NCBI RefSeq assembly: GCF_021295315.1
Contig: NZ_JAIMJA010000002.1
Span: 186,001 to 250,000, forward strand
Reading direction: 5' to 3'
DNA from: Motilimonas cestriensis
GTDB lineage: Bacteria; Pseudomonadota; Gammaproteobacteria; Enterobacterales; CBDFNC01
Length of the DNA stretch: 64,000 bases
Notes under the pieces: model-generated
The model's input: the letters and a program-made list of their open reading frames with translations, nothing else
Told to the model about the DNA's origin: nothing
The model's database searches: none
Part shown: positions 1-8,784 of the stretch, one piece after another
How the letters are laid out: every line of letters begins with the position of its first letter
Numbering within the stretch: the stretch's first letter is position 1
Program-made: the position numbers and the translations under genes

Positions 1-14
1 TGCTTCTCTTGCAT
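1..14 (-). CDS. 5' end of a gene running off the left edge
   Basis: On the minus strand an ATG at 14-12 opens a frame reading M-Q-E-K and leaves the window. A strong Shine-Dalgarno GGAGG (complement of 19-23) lies four bases upstream, which is why this looks like a true start. Only four codons are visible, so no function can be given. It would be divergent from the gene at 212. Confidence 0.45.
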
Positions 15-211
15 AAAACCTCCAATAGTTGGCATACTTGCTTAAAGCTTGGTAGTTAATATAAACATTGCTAGCCATAAATGTAAATTTTTTGTTAAAT
101 TTATTACTGTATTTGCCGATGCCAAAGAAAGCGATGTTACAGACGACAATTCCAAGTCATGGTACTCAACCCCCAACAGAAGTAAGTTTACATACGTAAG
201 GGAGCATCAAC

Positions 212-901
212 ATGGTGGTTATTAAGCAATCAAATAGGCTACCAGTTCAGCCACAATTGAACCGAAGTGAGCAGCAGCCGATAGAGAAAATAAAGGATAA
301 AAGTCTCGAAGTGACCCACTCGACCGGTCAGGAGCAAGTGTCCTTCGATCTAGCTCATGGGATCTCAACTGAGTTATCTCAGCGCCTTAATGAAGAAGTG
401 TCGCAACGTATGCTTCTTTATATGGAAGAAATGACCAAAACTCAGTCAGCATTAGAAACTAGCGTGTACGAGTTCGCAGCATTTAAAGAAAAACAAATGG
501 CTGAAAACCCTGATCTAGATCTTAGTGAGCTGGATCTGTCGCTGCAAAAAGATGGCACTTTAAAGCTATCAGGGGCAAACCTATCACCTGCAACCTTATC
601 TGAACTGGAGCAGGAGATTGCTAACAATGATAAGTTAAGAGAGGCGTTTACTCAGCTTCATACTGGTATCGTTTATGGCTTAAAACACCGAGACTCAGTT
701 GGCTATAACGAATTACAGCAAGATGATCTGCGCGGCTCATTGCAGCTCAACGAGTTAACGGAACGTTATAATAATCAATTTCAACCTAATGGCTTTGGCC
801 AAGATTATCTGACCATGGAAGCAAGGTTAAATGTGGATACCGGCTTATTTGCTCACTTTCTTATGAACGCCCTAAACCCTAGGATCAGTACATTGGTTTA
901 A
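212..901 (+). CDS. hypothetical protein, unrecognised (229 aa)
   Basis: I do not recognise this protein. It has no signal peptide and no membrane segment, is polar and rich in Gln, Glu and Leu, and looks cytoplasmic and mostly helical. The N-terminal 45 residues are low in structure signal (many Q, N, P, E), followed by probable amphipathic helices at about 50-100. A clear ribosome site (AAGGGAG, about 7 bases upstream) supports the ATG. It stands alone: a possible divergent gene lies to the left, and an AEC carrier on the same strand lies 165 bases downstream with no obvious operon link. The long open frame, good ribosome site and normal codon use argue that it is real. Confidence 0.75.
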   Translation: MVVIKQSNRLPVQPQLNRSEQQPIEKIKDKSLEVTHSTGQEQVSFDLAHGISTELSQRLNEEVSQRMLLYMEEMTKTQSALETSVYEFAAFKEKQMAENPDLDLSELDLSLQKDGTLKLSGANLSPATLSELEQEIANNDKLREAFTQLHTGIVYGLKHRDSVGYNELQQDDLRGSLQLNELTERYNNQFQPNGFGQDYLTMEARLNVDTGLFAHFLMNALNPRISTLV

Positions 902-1066
902 CCTTATAACACAGGCATACGAGTGCTTCGTTTTGTGCTTACAGCATCTAGTAAAAGTCACTTAAGGCTGCTTATGCATTCAACAACTCATACTCTTCGC
1001 TCCTGTCATTTTGCTTAAAATTAAGATAACGTCATGAGTTTCTTACTGTAATAGAAGCCTGCTTTT

Positions 1067-1948
1067 ATGCTTAGCCAAGTAATCGCTATTTTACTGCCCG
1101 TTTTTTCCTTGGTCTTAGTGGGCTTTTGGGTGGGCAAAACCATGAATATTAATTTTGCGCCAATCAATCGCCTTAATATCGATGTATTTGTGCCCGCCCT
1201 CGTTTTTTCATCCTTGGTGGCGATGCCCCTAAACATGAGCCAAGGTCCTTTAATTATCGCCGCCTTGTCTGTGTTGCTATTGCCGGGCGTCCTTTTTATC
1301 TGCCTTGCGCCAAAATCAATGAACTTTAAAAGCTGGGCGCCCACCTTAATGTTCCGCAACAGTGGCAATTTAGCCATTCCTTTGTTTGGCTATGCTTTCG
1401 GCGCCGTTGCGGCTGAGGCTGCGGTATTATTGTTTGTGGTGTCTACTTGTTTGCATGTGATTTTTGGCAGCTTGATATTAAGTAACCAGCGAGGCTGGCA
1501 AAACTTAGTCAGTGCATTTAAAACACCGTTATTTATTGCTGCTTTGGCGGCTATTACCCTTAACCTTGGCCAAGTACACATTTACCAACCCATTGCCGAG
1601 GCGACCCAATTACTTGGTCAAGCAGCGATTCCTGTAATGCTATTAGCGCTGGGCTCTCAGATGACTCAGCTGCAACTCGATGGTTTAAAAACAGGACTTA
1701 TCAATATTGCACTGAGTTTACTCACTGGCGCGGTGTCGTTTACCTTAGTCTATTTGTTTATTCCCTTACCCAGCTTACACCTAAAAATGATCTTGTTATT
1801 TAGTATGCTACCGCCTGCGGTAATGAACTATCTCTACGCCGAGCGTTACCAAAATGAGCCCCATAAAGTGGCTGCAATGGTGTTATTTGGTAACGCTTCT
1901 GCCTTAATTAGCTTACCTATTCTGTTGTTTATTTCACTGTCACTTTAA
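1067..1948 (+). CDS. AEC (auxin efflux carrier) family transporter
   Basis: This 293-residue inner-membrane protein has about ten hydrophobic segments spread over the whole length, arranged as two halves as in the AEC/BASS-type fold. The stretch MFRNSGNLAIPLFGYAFG near residues 95-110 matches the family's conserved N-x-G-x-x-x-x-P signature in a broken helix, and the C-terminal half has the matching MLPPAVMNYLYAE and GNASALISLP segments. Bacterial members are thought to export or exchange small organic acids or amino-acid-like anions; the substrate cannot be told here. The ribosome site before the ATG is weak. It is probably transcribed alone. Confidence 0.85.
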   Translation: MLSQVIAILLPVFSLVLVGFWVGKTMNINFAPINRLNIDVFVPALVFSSLVAMPLNMSQGPLIIAALSVLLLPGVLFICLAPKSMNFKSWAPTLMFRNSGNLAIPLFGYAFGAVAAEAAVLLFVVSTCLHVIFGSLILSNQRGWQNLVSAFKTPLFIAALAAITLNLGQVHIYQPIAEATQLLGQAAIPVMLLALGSQMTQLQLDGLKTGLINIALSLLTGAVSFTLVYLFIPLPSLHLKMILLFSMLPPAVMNYLYAERYQNEPHKVAAMVLFGNASALISLPILLFISLSL

Positions 1949-2086
1949 TTCTTTATATTACATATATTTAACTAAACCACTTAAGCAATAATCAAGACAA
2001 ATTTATTTGTTAATTAGCCTCTATCTTAGCGCTATAAAAAGCCTTACTATCGCGATCATGACAACGCCAACTTTAGAGGCAAAATA

Positions 2087-3148
2087 GTGGTTTACTTATT
2101 GTTAGTGCTCGGCCTAATGTTATTGATTTACGGTGCAGATTGTTTAGTAAAAGGCGCGGCGCGATTAGCCTTAAGCGCAGGTATTCCAAGCCTGGTGGTT
2201 GGTTTAACAGTGGTGGCTTTTGGCACCAGTGCACCTGAGTTAGCGGTGAGTATTGGCGCAGCCTTTTCTGGTGAAACCGAGATGGCGATAGCCAATGTCG
2301 TCGGCAGTAATATTTTTAACGTGCTGTTTATTCTTGGCTTAGCCGCGATTATTTCTCCCTTGGTGATTTCTAAGCAGCTTATAAAGCAAGATGTACCTAT
2401 CATGGTTGCGATTTCAGCCTTAGTGTTTTGGCTGGTTAGCGACGGCATACTAAGTCGTATTGATGCCGCTATCCTCGTGGTGCTGTTAATTAGCTACACC
2501 AGCTTTTTATTTATTCAGGGTAAAAAGAGCCCGCCCGAAACTGAAGATGATGACAATATGGCTGCAGCACCTTGGTGGCAAAACGTGCTTTGGGTTATCG
2601 CAGGTTTTGCCTTGTTGGTTATTGGCGCACAATTGTTAGTAGAGAATGCGGTGGCTATTGCGCAGTCATTTGGCGTGAGTGAGGCGGTTATTGGTTTAAC
2701 CATCGTCGCCATTGGCACATCCCTACCTGAGGTGGTCACCTCGCTAGTTGCCACCGTAAAAGGACAGCGTGATATTGCTGTTGGTAACGTCATTGGCAGT
2801 AATGTATTTAACTTGTTAGCGGTACTGGGCGTATCAGGCTTGATTGCGCCAAGCGGGCTAACTGCTGATGCGGCATTAATTAACCTTGATCTCCCCGTCA
2901 TGCTGGGCGTGGCTTTACTGTGTGTGCCGTTATTTTTTACAGGCGCAGCCTTAAGTCGCTTGGAAGGGATTAACTTCTTTGTGTTGTACTTAGTTTACAC
3001 CGCTTATTTAATTAGCAGCGCCATACAATCGGGCTATCAAACACCGCTGGGTCAAGTAGCGGCATATGTGATAATTCCATTAACCGCCATCTTAGTTTTG
3101 AGCACCCTGATATGGGATCTGAAGCAACGCCGAGCACGTTCAGCTTAA
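2087..3148 (+). CDS. CaCA-family Na+/Ca2+ (or K+/Ca2+) exchanger, YrbG type
   Basis: This 353-residue integral membrane protein carries the two inverted alpha repeats of the calcium/cation antiporter family. The first has VVAFGTSAPELAVS (about 47-60) followed by NVVGSNIFNVLFILG. The second has VAIGTSLPEVVTS (about 206-218) followed by NVIGSNVFNLLAVLG. The acidic residue after the GTS-x-P motif in each repeat is the expected cation ligand. It should exchange cytoplasmic Ca2+ or another divalent cation for Na+ or H+. A polar loop at about 145-165 separates the halves. The start is GTG, with AGAGG 7 bases upstream. It appears monocistronic and converges on the helicase gene with only about 29 bases between. 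Confidence 0.93.
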   Translation: MVYLLLVLGLMLLIYGADCLVKGAARLALSAGIPSLVVGLTVVAFGTSAPELAVSIGAAFSGETEMAIANVVGSNIFNVLFILGLAAIISPLVISKQLIKQDVPIMVAISALVFWLVSDGILSRIDAAILVVLLISYTSFLFIQGKKSPPETEDDDNMAAAPWWQNVLWVIAGFALLVIGAQLLVENAVAIAQSFGVSEAVIGLTIVAIGTSLPEVVTSLVATVKGQRDIAVGNVIGSNVFNLLAVLGVSGLIAPSGLTADAALINLDLPVMLGVALLCVPLFFTGAALSRLEGINFFVLYLVYTAYLISSAIQSGYQTPLGQVAAYVIIPLTAILVLSTLIWDLKQRRARSA

Positions 3149-3177
3149 TTCTGCTTAATTCTGCTTAACTACGTTAT

Positions 3178-4407
3178 TCAACGCTTTTTATTGCCAAACG
3201 CCCGCTTTTTAGCGCGGCGTTTTTGTGCGCCACGGCTATTTTTCTTATCAATGGGGGCACTCTTAGTTAAATCAGGCTCAAAGCCTGCGAGCCATTGCGC
3301 CGCTAAACGCTGATCAATTAACAGTTCTATTTCTTCTAAGCGCCATTCTTCATCGGGGCTTAATAAGGTAATGGCCAAGCCTGCTTGACCCGCACGCCCA
3401 GTACGGCCAATACGATGCACATAATCTTGGGCAACAAAAGGCAGCTCCATATTAATCACACAACCTAATTGTGCAATGTCTAAACCCCGCGCCGCTACAT
3501 CCGTGGCCACCAGCACATTTAAATCACCAACTTTAAAGTCATTAAGCACTTGCTCGCGCACAGCTTGCGATAAATCACCATGAAAGGCATGAGCGGCCAA
3601 CTCTTTTGCTTGCAGCTGCTTAGCAATTTGATCAACGCCTTGTTTGGTTCGACTAAAAATAAGACTTTGTTGGTCGGGCTTTTTTTTCAGCAAAAAAGAG
3701 ATGAGATCGACTTTTCTATCATCATCAACAGCATAAACAATTTGTTCAACGGGTGCGGCGACACTATTACGATTGTCCACTTCAATTAATGCCGGATCTG
3801 TTAGCAACCGCTTACTTAGCTTAAAAATAGCATCGTCGAAGGTAGCGGAAAATAATAAGGTCTGACGCTTGCTCGGCAGTCGTTGCAAAATCCCATTAAT
3901 CTCGTCAGCAAAGCCCATGTCTAACATGCGATCCGCTTCATCAAACACTAAGTAACTCAGTTCATTCAACCTTAGGTTGCCCTGTTTAAGGTGATCAAGT
4001 AAACGCCCCGGTGTCGCCACAATCACGTCAACGCCTTGCTTAAAACGTTTAACTTGCGCAGCTATACTTACGCCGCCATAAACCACTGCCGCTGTTAATG
4101 AACAATACTTAGCATATTGCTGAAAGCTTTTTTCCACTTGCACCGCTAGCTCGCGTGTTGGTGTTAGCACTAAGGCTCGCACTGGCTTTACGCCATCAGT
4201 CGTCACTGGTTGCTCATTTAATCGTTGTAAAATTGGCAACAAAAATGCGGCGGTTTTACCGGTGCCAGTTTGCGCGCCCGCCATCACGTCACGTCCCGCT
4301 AAAATCATCGGAATAGCTTGGCTTTGGATGGCTGTGGGCTGCTGATAGTTCAGCGCCACCAGCGCTTGGTTAAGTTGAGGGTCATTGATTAATTGAGAAA
4401 AAGACAT
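3178..4407 (-). CDS. DEAD-box ATP-dependent RNA helicase, RhlE-like
   Basis: All DEAD-box motifs are present: a Q motif near residues 20-30, Walker A AQTGTGKT (45-52), PTRELAVQ (about 83-90), TPGR (132-135), DEAD (156-159), SAT (187-189), VATDVAARGLD and HRIGRTGRAG near 330. At 409 residues with a short Lys/Arg-rich tail (KKNSRGAQKRRAKKR), it fits the RhlE group, which remodels RNA during ribosome assembly and RNA decay. The basic tail probably adds RNA affinity. Several RhlE-like paralogues are usual in this group of bacteria, so the exact orthologue is uncertain. No operon partner is evident; the DUF6500-like gene lies 43 bases upstream on the same strand and may be cotranscribed. Confidence 0.95.
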   Translation of the reverse strand: MSFSQLINDPQLNQALVALNYQQPTAIQSQAIPMILAGRDVMAGAQTGTGKTAAFLLPILQRLNEQPVTTDGVKPVRALVLTPTRELAVQVEKSFQQYAKYCSLTAAVVYGGVSIAAQVKRFKQGVDVIVATPGRLLDHLKQGNLRLNELSYLVFDEADRMLDMGFADEINGILQRLPSKRQTLLFSATFDDAIFKLSKRLLTDPALIEVDNRNSVAAPVEQIVYAVDDDRKVDLISFLLKKKPDQQSLIFSRTKQGVDQIAKQLQAKELAAHAFHGDLSQAVREQVLNDFKVGDLNVLVATDVAARGLDIAQLGCVINMELPFVAQDYVHRIGRTGRAGQAGLAITLLSPDEEWRLEEIELLIDQRLAAQWLAGFEPDLTKSAPIDKKNSRGAQKRRAKKRAFGNKKR

Positions 4408-4450
4408 GGCAACTAGCTGATCAAAAATAGGTTGGCCAGTGTAACAAAAA

Positions 4451-4693
4451 TCAGGGTTTTGGTGGTGTTTTTATCCCCTCAACCATGGCCTTAATTTTTA
4501 CCGCTTTCTCAAAATGATCAAGTTGATGAGTTTCAATCCACCACGTTGCCACCGCCATTAAAGTACTTGGCTCTGTGTTCTTGTTAGCAAAAAAAGCATA
4601 AAACGAGAGGCCTACGCCCTCGCCCTTTTTCGCAATTTTTTCATCACAAACACGGATCATTTTTTCCAGCATGGCGGCGGGTATGGTCATCAT
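4451..4693 (-). CDS. small conserved protein, DUF6500-like (80 aa)
   Basis: This 80-residue soluble protein contains the run VGLSFYAFFANKN followed by ATWWIETHQLDHFEKA and KIKAMVEGI. From memory this resembles the small family called DUF6500 in marine gammaproteobacteria; the family name is not certain. No function is known to me. It begins with two adjacent ATG codons and has only a weak ribosome site (AGG about 7-8 bases upstream). It precedes the helicase gene on the same strand. Confidence 0.7.
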   Translation of the reverse strand: MMTIPAAMLEKMIRVCDEKIAKKGEGVGLSFYAFFANKNTEPSTLMAVATWWIETHQLDHFEKAVKIKAMVEGIKTPPKP

Positions 4694-4843
4694 TACAACC
4701 TATAGAGTTAAGAAGTAAGCACTGAGTGTCGACGAATTCGATTTCGTCGTCAAATTCGTTAAAACTGTTAAAAGCGCATTTTCGGTCAGTTTTATATCGC
4801 GGTTCCTTCCTAAGCTTAAAACATCATAAAAGGAGGCAAGCAT

Positions 4844-5977
4844 ATGAACCGGATCCATGCATTAGATGCGCTCAGAGGACTGTTATTAGTTCTAATGACA
4901 ATTAACCACTTAGTTTGGATAAGTGGTGGCCATACATTTTTACAATATTTTACTTTGCAGCCTTTAGGCCAATTAGGCGCTGCAGAAGGATTTATTTTTA
5001 TTTCGGGGTTACTTGCTGGCCTGATTTACAGTGCCGACAAATACTCTAATAAGCAGGTTGTTAGCAAGGCTGTCCATCGCGCTTGGACTATTTATTGTTA
5101 TCACATTATTTGCTTATTATTAGTGCTCGCTGTTGCTTGGATAGCAATATCCATTTATCCCAGCGCACGAGACGTTTACCAAACGTCAATGCCTAATTTT
5201 TTCCAAGCGCCAGAGCATGCGAGCTGGCTATCTTTATTGCTACTAAACCGACCTGCCTACTTTGACATCTTGCCGCTGTACATCATTTTTATGCTGGTGT
5301 TGCCTGCAGTGATCATTGCCTTTCGCCGCGGCTATGGCTGGTTAGCTTTAGCTATCAGTGTTGCCCTTTGGTTGAGCAGTAGCTGGTTTACACAAACTAG
5401 CTTAACCGGTCTATATCAAAGCGTTTCGCCCGAACTCGGTATTAGTGTTGGCTACTTTGACCCTTGGGCGTGGCAACTACTATTTATGATGGGAGCGGCT
5501 ATTGGTTATGGCAAACGTCAACAAAGTATTAATTGGTACGCCTCTGTCATTCCAGTATGGATAGCACTTATATTGGCATTGGCTATATTCATCACCCATC
5601 ATGGCGCTTTTTTATCCATGGGCATTCATCAAGGCGTATTGTATCAGCTTGCCGATAAGCCCGAGCTTGGCTGGTTACGCGTACTCAACCTTTTACTATG
5701 GGTTTACTTATTGGGCTTTGTCATCAGCCGTTGGCCTAACGCCCTCAACATTCCCGGCTTACGTTTATTAGGTCGTCACTCTTTGCAAGTATTCGCTTGG
5801 CAGACCTTACTAATTTTTATTGTCGCGCCTTATCTACAGCAATTACGCGCCAGTGATAGCTATACCCTATGGTTAATCGCATTAACCTGCACTTTATTTA
5901 TTCCCGCGCTTATCCATCAACAATGGCAAGCCAAACAATGTAATAAGTATCAGCCAGCAGCGTCTAACTTGGTCTGA
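4844..5977 (+). CDS. OpgC-domain integral membrane protein
   Basis: This 377-residue protein has about ten membrane segments. It opens with R-I-x-A-L-D-A-L-R-G and T-I-N-H, as in OpgC and the wider acyltransferase-3 group, and continues with AAEGFIFISGLLAG, the hallmark of the OpgC family. OpgC of E. coli adds succinyl groups to periplasmic glucans. Homologues without opgGH nearby have unproven substrates, so a membrane acyl transfer role is inferred only. The start is well supported by AAAGGAGG 7 bases before the ATG. A DUF2141-type lipoprotein gene follows after 30 bases, and both share the terminator at 6464-6493, so they probably form a two-gene operon. Confidence 0.85.
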   Translation: MNRIHALDALRGLLLVLMTINHLVWISGGHTFLQYFTLQPLGQLGAAEGFIFISGLLAGLIYSADKYSNKQVVSKAVHRAWTIYCYHIICLLLVLAVAWIAISIYPSARDVYQTSMPNFFQAPEHASWLSLLLLNRPAYFDILPLYIIFMLVLPAVIIAFRRGYGWLALAISVALWLSSSWFTQTSLTGLYQSVSPELGISVGYFDPWAWQLLFMMGAAIGYGKRQQSINWYASVIPVWIALILALAIFITHHGAFLSMGIHQGVLYQLADKPELGWLRVLNLLLWVYLLGFVISRWPNALNIPGLRLLGRHSLQVFAWQTLLIFIVAPYLQQLRASDSYTLWLIALTCTLFIPALIHQQWQAKQCNKYQPAASNLV

Positions 5978-6007
5978 ATCAATACCCAATAAACGAAGGA
6001 ATCAACA

Positions 6008-6448
6008 ATGAAAAAGTTACTTTTAATCACCGCAAGTTTACTCGCACTAAGCGCCTGTGGCAGTGAACAAGCCACCACAGTTAATGATGGGAAAACGCAT
6101 CAACTCACTATTGAACTGGGTGACATCACTCGGCCGGAAGGCGACGTGAAGTTATTTTTGTATAAAAGCACTGACGACTTAAGAGGTGATCCTACGCAAT
6201 TAACGAAAGCTTATAGTTTGGCTCAAGCTCGTCAACCAATTGTGATTAATGACATTCCAACGGGTGATTACGCCATTTTTGTGATGCAAGATTTAGACGG
6301 CGATGGCGACTTAAAAATGAGTGCCCAAGGCATGCCCCTTGAGCCTTACGGTTACTCACAAAATCCAACATTAATGGGGCCGCCAAGTATGAACCAAGTC
6401 AAATTTGCCGTTACTGCCGATACGGTAGCAAAAATAAGCTTTTATTAA
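6008..6448 (+). CDS. DUF2141-type lipoprotein
   Basis: The 146-residue product begins with a lipoprotein signal peptide ending in the lipobox L-S-A-C (Cys17), so it should be lipidated and anchored in the periplasm. The mature part has the DUF2141 pattern: V-K-L-F-L-Y-K, then D-I-P-T-G-D-Y-A-I-F-V, then QDLDGDGDLKMSAQGMPLEPYGYS, and a beta-rich end. The DLDGDGDLK stretch looks like a calcium-binding loop. No biochemical function is established. It follows the OpgC-like gene by 30 bases and ends just before a terminator. Confidence 0.85.
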   Translation: MKKLLLITASLLALSACGSEQATTVNDGKTHQLTIELGDITRPEGDVKLFLYKSTDDLRGDPTQLTKAYSLAQARQPIVINDIPTGDYAIFVMQDLDGDGDLKMSAQGMPLEPYGYSQNPTLMGPPSMNQVKFAVTADTVAKISFY

Positions 6449-6463
6449 CTCCTAGCAAGCCTT

Positions 6464-6493
6464 GGCAGCTAGTTACGGTTAGCTGCCCTTTTT
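6464..6493 (+). terminator. intrinsic terminator of the OpgC-DUF2141 pair
   Basis: An 8-bp perfect stem (GGCAGCTA with TAGCTGCC, 464-471 and 480-487) is followed by C and five T residues, 16 bases after the lipoprotein stop codon. Confidence 0.8.
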
Positions 6494-6528
6494 AGAGACG
6501 CAGTGATAAATTAAATCAGGAAAAACTC

Positions 6529-6648
6529 ATGTCAGTTATTTTACAAGGAATAAAAAAGTCCTTACTAGCAGTACTAGGCTTTGTGCTGGGCTGCAGTGCA
6601 TTTGGACTTATTTTACTATTATTAATCTCTCTGGTAAGGAGCCAATAA
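6529..6648 (+). CDS. putative 39-residue single-span membrane protein
   Basis: A short frame starts at ATG 6529 after a plausible ribosome site (CAGGA, about 7 bases upstream) and ends at TAA 6646-6648. The peptide has a short basic N-terminus (Lys9, Lys10), then a strongly hydrophobic helix of about 25 residues (from LLAVLGFVLG to LILLLLISLV), then R-S-Q. This is the usual look of a small inner-membrane protein. It lies between a terminator and the PH-domain gene, on the same strand as both. I know no family for it. It could be cotranscribed with the PH-domain gene 84 bases downstream. Confidence 0.5.
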   Translation: MSVILQGIKKSLLAVLGFVLGCSAFGLILLLLISLVRSQ

Positions 6649-6732
6649 AGTTAGATCTTCTCTTTCATACTTGTTCATTGTTACTGTTCGCTCTAATCTA
6701 AAGCCCTGACTCACTCATCAACGAGAAGCAAT

Positions 6733-7107
6733 ATGGGAATTTTTGATGCCTTAATGGGCAACGCATCTGAAGTAAACTTAGCAGAGCTTAGCGCCGAATT
6801 GTCACCAATTATGGCAGATAACGAAGAACTGGCTCTAGCCTACAAGCTCATTAGAGATATGTTCGTGTTTACTAACAAACGCTTAATCATGATAGATAAA
6901 CAAGGGATCACTGGTTCAAAAGTGGAATACCACTCCATACCTTATAAATCGATTACGCACTTTTGCGTTGAATCTGCAGGCACCTTTGACATGGACTCAG
7001 AACTAAAAATTTGGGTATCAGGTTCATCTGCCCCTATCGTTAAAGAGCTGAAAAAAGGCACCAATGTGGTGGGTATTCAAAAGACCATTGCTAATTTTAT
7101 GTTTTAG
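6733..7107 (+). CDS. bacterial PH-domain protein (bPH_1 type)
   Basis: This 124-residue soluble protein fits the short bacterial pleckstrin-homology-like family (YvlB/YdjI-style single domain). Hallmarks are ELALAYKLIRDMFVFTNKRL near 35-55, where F-T-N-K-R-L is the family signature, then EYHSIPYKSITHFCVE and a final helix. There is no membrane segment. Proteins of this family form ring-like oligomers in some structures, but their role is unknown. The ribosome site GAGAAG is about 6 bases before the ATG. Confidence 0.88.
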   Translation: MGIFDALMGNASEVNLAELSAELSPIMADNEELALAYKLIRDMFVFTNKRLIMIDKQGITGSKVEYHSIPYKSITHFCVESAGTFDMDSELKIWVSGSSAPIVKELKKGTNVVGIQKTIANFMF

Positions 7108-7227
7108 TAACCACATAAAACCGCTTATCAAGGCCTCATTGAGAGGCCCATCTCAGCTCATTGTGACTAATAGCGTAACGGATCACTATCAGCCCTAGAA
7201 ATACGGCATTCGGGATAAAAAAAAATC

Positions 7228-8631
7228 CTAGGTTTTTCGGCCGCTGCGCGACTTGACTGGTAACCACAGCTCAAACTGATAATGTTCACCGTTACACTGT
7301 ATATTGCTGAGCCATTCATGGCCTTTTACTTGGTAGTAAGGGGAATCCGACAAATAAAAGTGGTAAACGTAGTTAAGTGCAAAATCGATTTGTGGCAAGG
7401 TTCCTTGCAGCTGGCAATGTAAATACGCTGCGCCAGTAAGACTTATTATTTCACTATTTGGCAGCGCTGGTTTGGCTGCTAAATCAAGGTCGATTATTGA
7501 GGCATGAAATTCATGCTCAGGACTAAACTGCGCCGAGCCATGCTCGCCAATTAAAATCGCTTTGCCTTGGTTTAACGCCGGCGCAATACCACCGCTAGCT
7601 ATATTCGTCACCTCTGGCCAACGCTCAAATAGAGTCGCTAAACGTTCTGATACTTGGCGCAAACTAAAAGGTAACCGAGTGGATAAAGCCCGCATCTTAA
7701 GGTCAGGTATTTGAATCAACTGCTCAGCAATAGTTAAGCCTATAGGTAACTCCTCACAGCTAAGATCATCAATTAAAGGGAAATATCCCAATAATTTGCC
7801 CTCCTCAGTCCCCTGCCACAACACCGGAAACTCCACCAATGCTAATTGTTGATCAGGCAAATAGTGTTCGAATAAATAGCGTAAAAAATGTTTTACCCTA
7901 AAAGCATCAGTCAACTCAAAACAATAATATCGTTGTTGCTTTACCTGAAAACGGATCAAATCAGACTCATCAGGAATAACAACATCTAGCCCCTCAATCC
8001 GCATGGCCGCCAGCATCATAAATAGCCCTGTTTCATGATGGCAGCGATTCATAAACTCCATTGAGTAGCATTGGTCCATTGATACGTTCAGTCCAAGCTC
8101 TGAGATTTCCCGCTCAAATGATCGCCATAGCGTTGAAAAATCCTGAAAAAAATCGCTTGAGCCATGACGAATAGAGTTAAGCGTGGCAGGCAGCGCCAAA
8201 TATTCTGCAGCCGGTAAAGTAACAATAGTAGGCGTAATGGCACGCAGCTCAGCGTAACATTCAAGATAAGCACGGGTCAGTGGCTGTGACTTAATTTGTT
8301 GTGCCCAAAGCGGTTGCCCCTTAATGTTTTTTGGTGAAATACCAAAATGGCGCTTAAAAGCGCGGGCAAATGCTTCTTGCGATTCAAAACCATAGTTTAA
8401 TGCAATATCAATGATTCTAAGGGGGCTATCGGCCAGCTCTGCTGCGGCAAGGCTTAGTTTTCGCCCTGTACTGTATTGACCAATAGAAAGGCCTGTTAAT
8501 TCTTTAAACTCGCGCTGCAAGTGCCATTTGCTAACACCAAGCCAATGAGACAAGTGCTCTAAACTAAAGCATTGGGGTAAATGCGCTTCAATGTAATCCG
8601 TTAATTTAACTACTCGGCTTAAGCTATCCAT
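7228..8631 (-). CDS. AraC-family regulator with N-terminal HTH and long effector-binding part
   Basis: The AraC/XylS DNA-binding domain is at the N-terminus (about residues 10-105). It has two helix-turn-helix units, including LEHLSHWLGVSKWHLQREFK and DIALNYGFESQEAFARAFKRHFG followed by S-P. The remaining 350 residues resemble two GyrI/SOUL-like effector modules in tandem, each with a beta strand, helix and F/Y-x-x-W-type core, as in Rob-like regulators. The inducer is unknown. The longest frame begins with TTG at 8661, but the ATG at 8631 gives a more normal start, so I use it (467 aa). The gene is convergent with the PH-domain gene and separated from fabV by a two-way terminator. Confidence 0.85.
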   Translation of the reverse strand: MDSLSRVVKLTDYIEAHLPQCFSLEHLSHWLGVSKWHLQREFKELTGLSIGQYSTGRKLSLAAAELADSPLRIIDIALNYGFESQEAFARAFKRHFGISPKNIKGQPLWAQQIKSQPLTRAYLECYAELRAITPTIVTLPAAEYLALPATLNSIRHGSSDFFQDFSTLWRSFEREISELGLNVSMDQCYSMEFMNRCHHETGLFMMLAAMRIEGLDVVIPDESDLIRFQVKQQRYYCFELTDAFRVKHFLRYLFEHYLPDQQLALVEFPVLWQGTEEGKLLGYFPLIDDLSCEELPIGLTIAEQLIQIPDLKMRALSTRLPFSLRQVSERLATLFERWPEVTNIASGGIAPALNQGKAILIGEHGSAQFSPEHEFHASIIDLDLAAKPALPNSEIISLTGAAYLHCQLQGTLPQIDFALNYVYHFYLSDSPYYQVKGHEWLSNIQCNGEHYQFELWLPVKSRSGRKT

Positions 8632-8714
8632 GTCGCCTATCTTGCTTTTAAAACTGAGCAAAATATATCATAAATCTGTGGCGTAAATGCTTGTAAGATC
8701 AAGACTTAGAAAGC

Positions 8715-8750
8715 AAAAAACGCGCAAACCTCTCGGTTAGCGCGTTTTTT
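8715..8750. terminator. terminator between fabV and the araC-type gene
   Basis: A-rich AAAAAACGCG pairs with CGCGTTTTTT (8715-8724 with 8741-8750), with an inner AACC/GGTT stem and TCTC loop. Poly-A and poly-T flanks allow function in either direction. It lies 34 bases after the fabV stop codon on the minus strand. Confidence 0.85.
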
Positions 8751-8784
8751 GATTCAAAGAAATTTTTATTGAGAGTATTTAGGC

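Noticed and set aside
3145-3170. Direct repeat of CTTAATTCTG after the exchanger gene
   Set aside because: Only two units at a gene end; no link to a mobile element.
4730-4749. 7-bp inverted repeat CGACGAA/TTCGTCG upstream of the OpgC-like gene
   Set aside because: Short, no T run and no known operator; could be chance.
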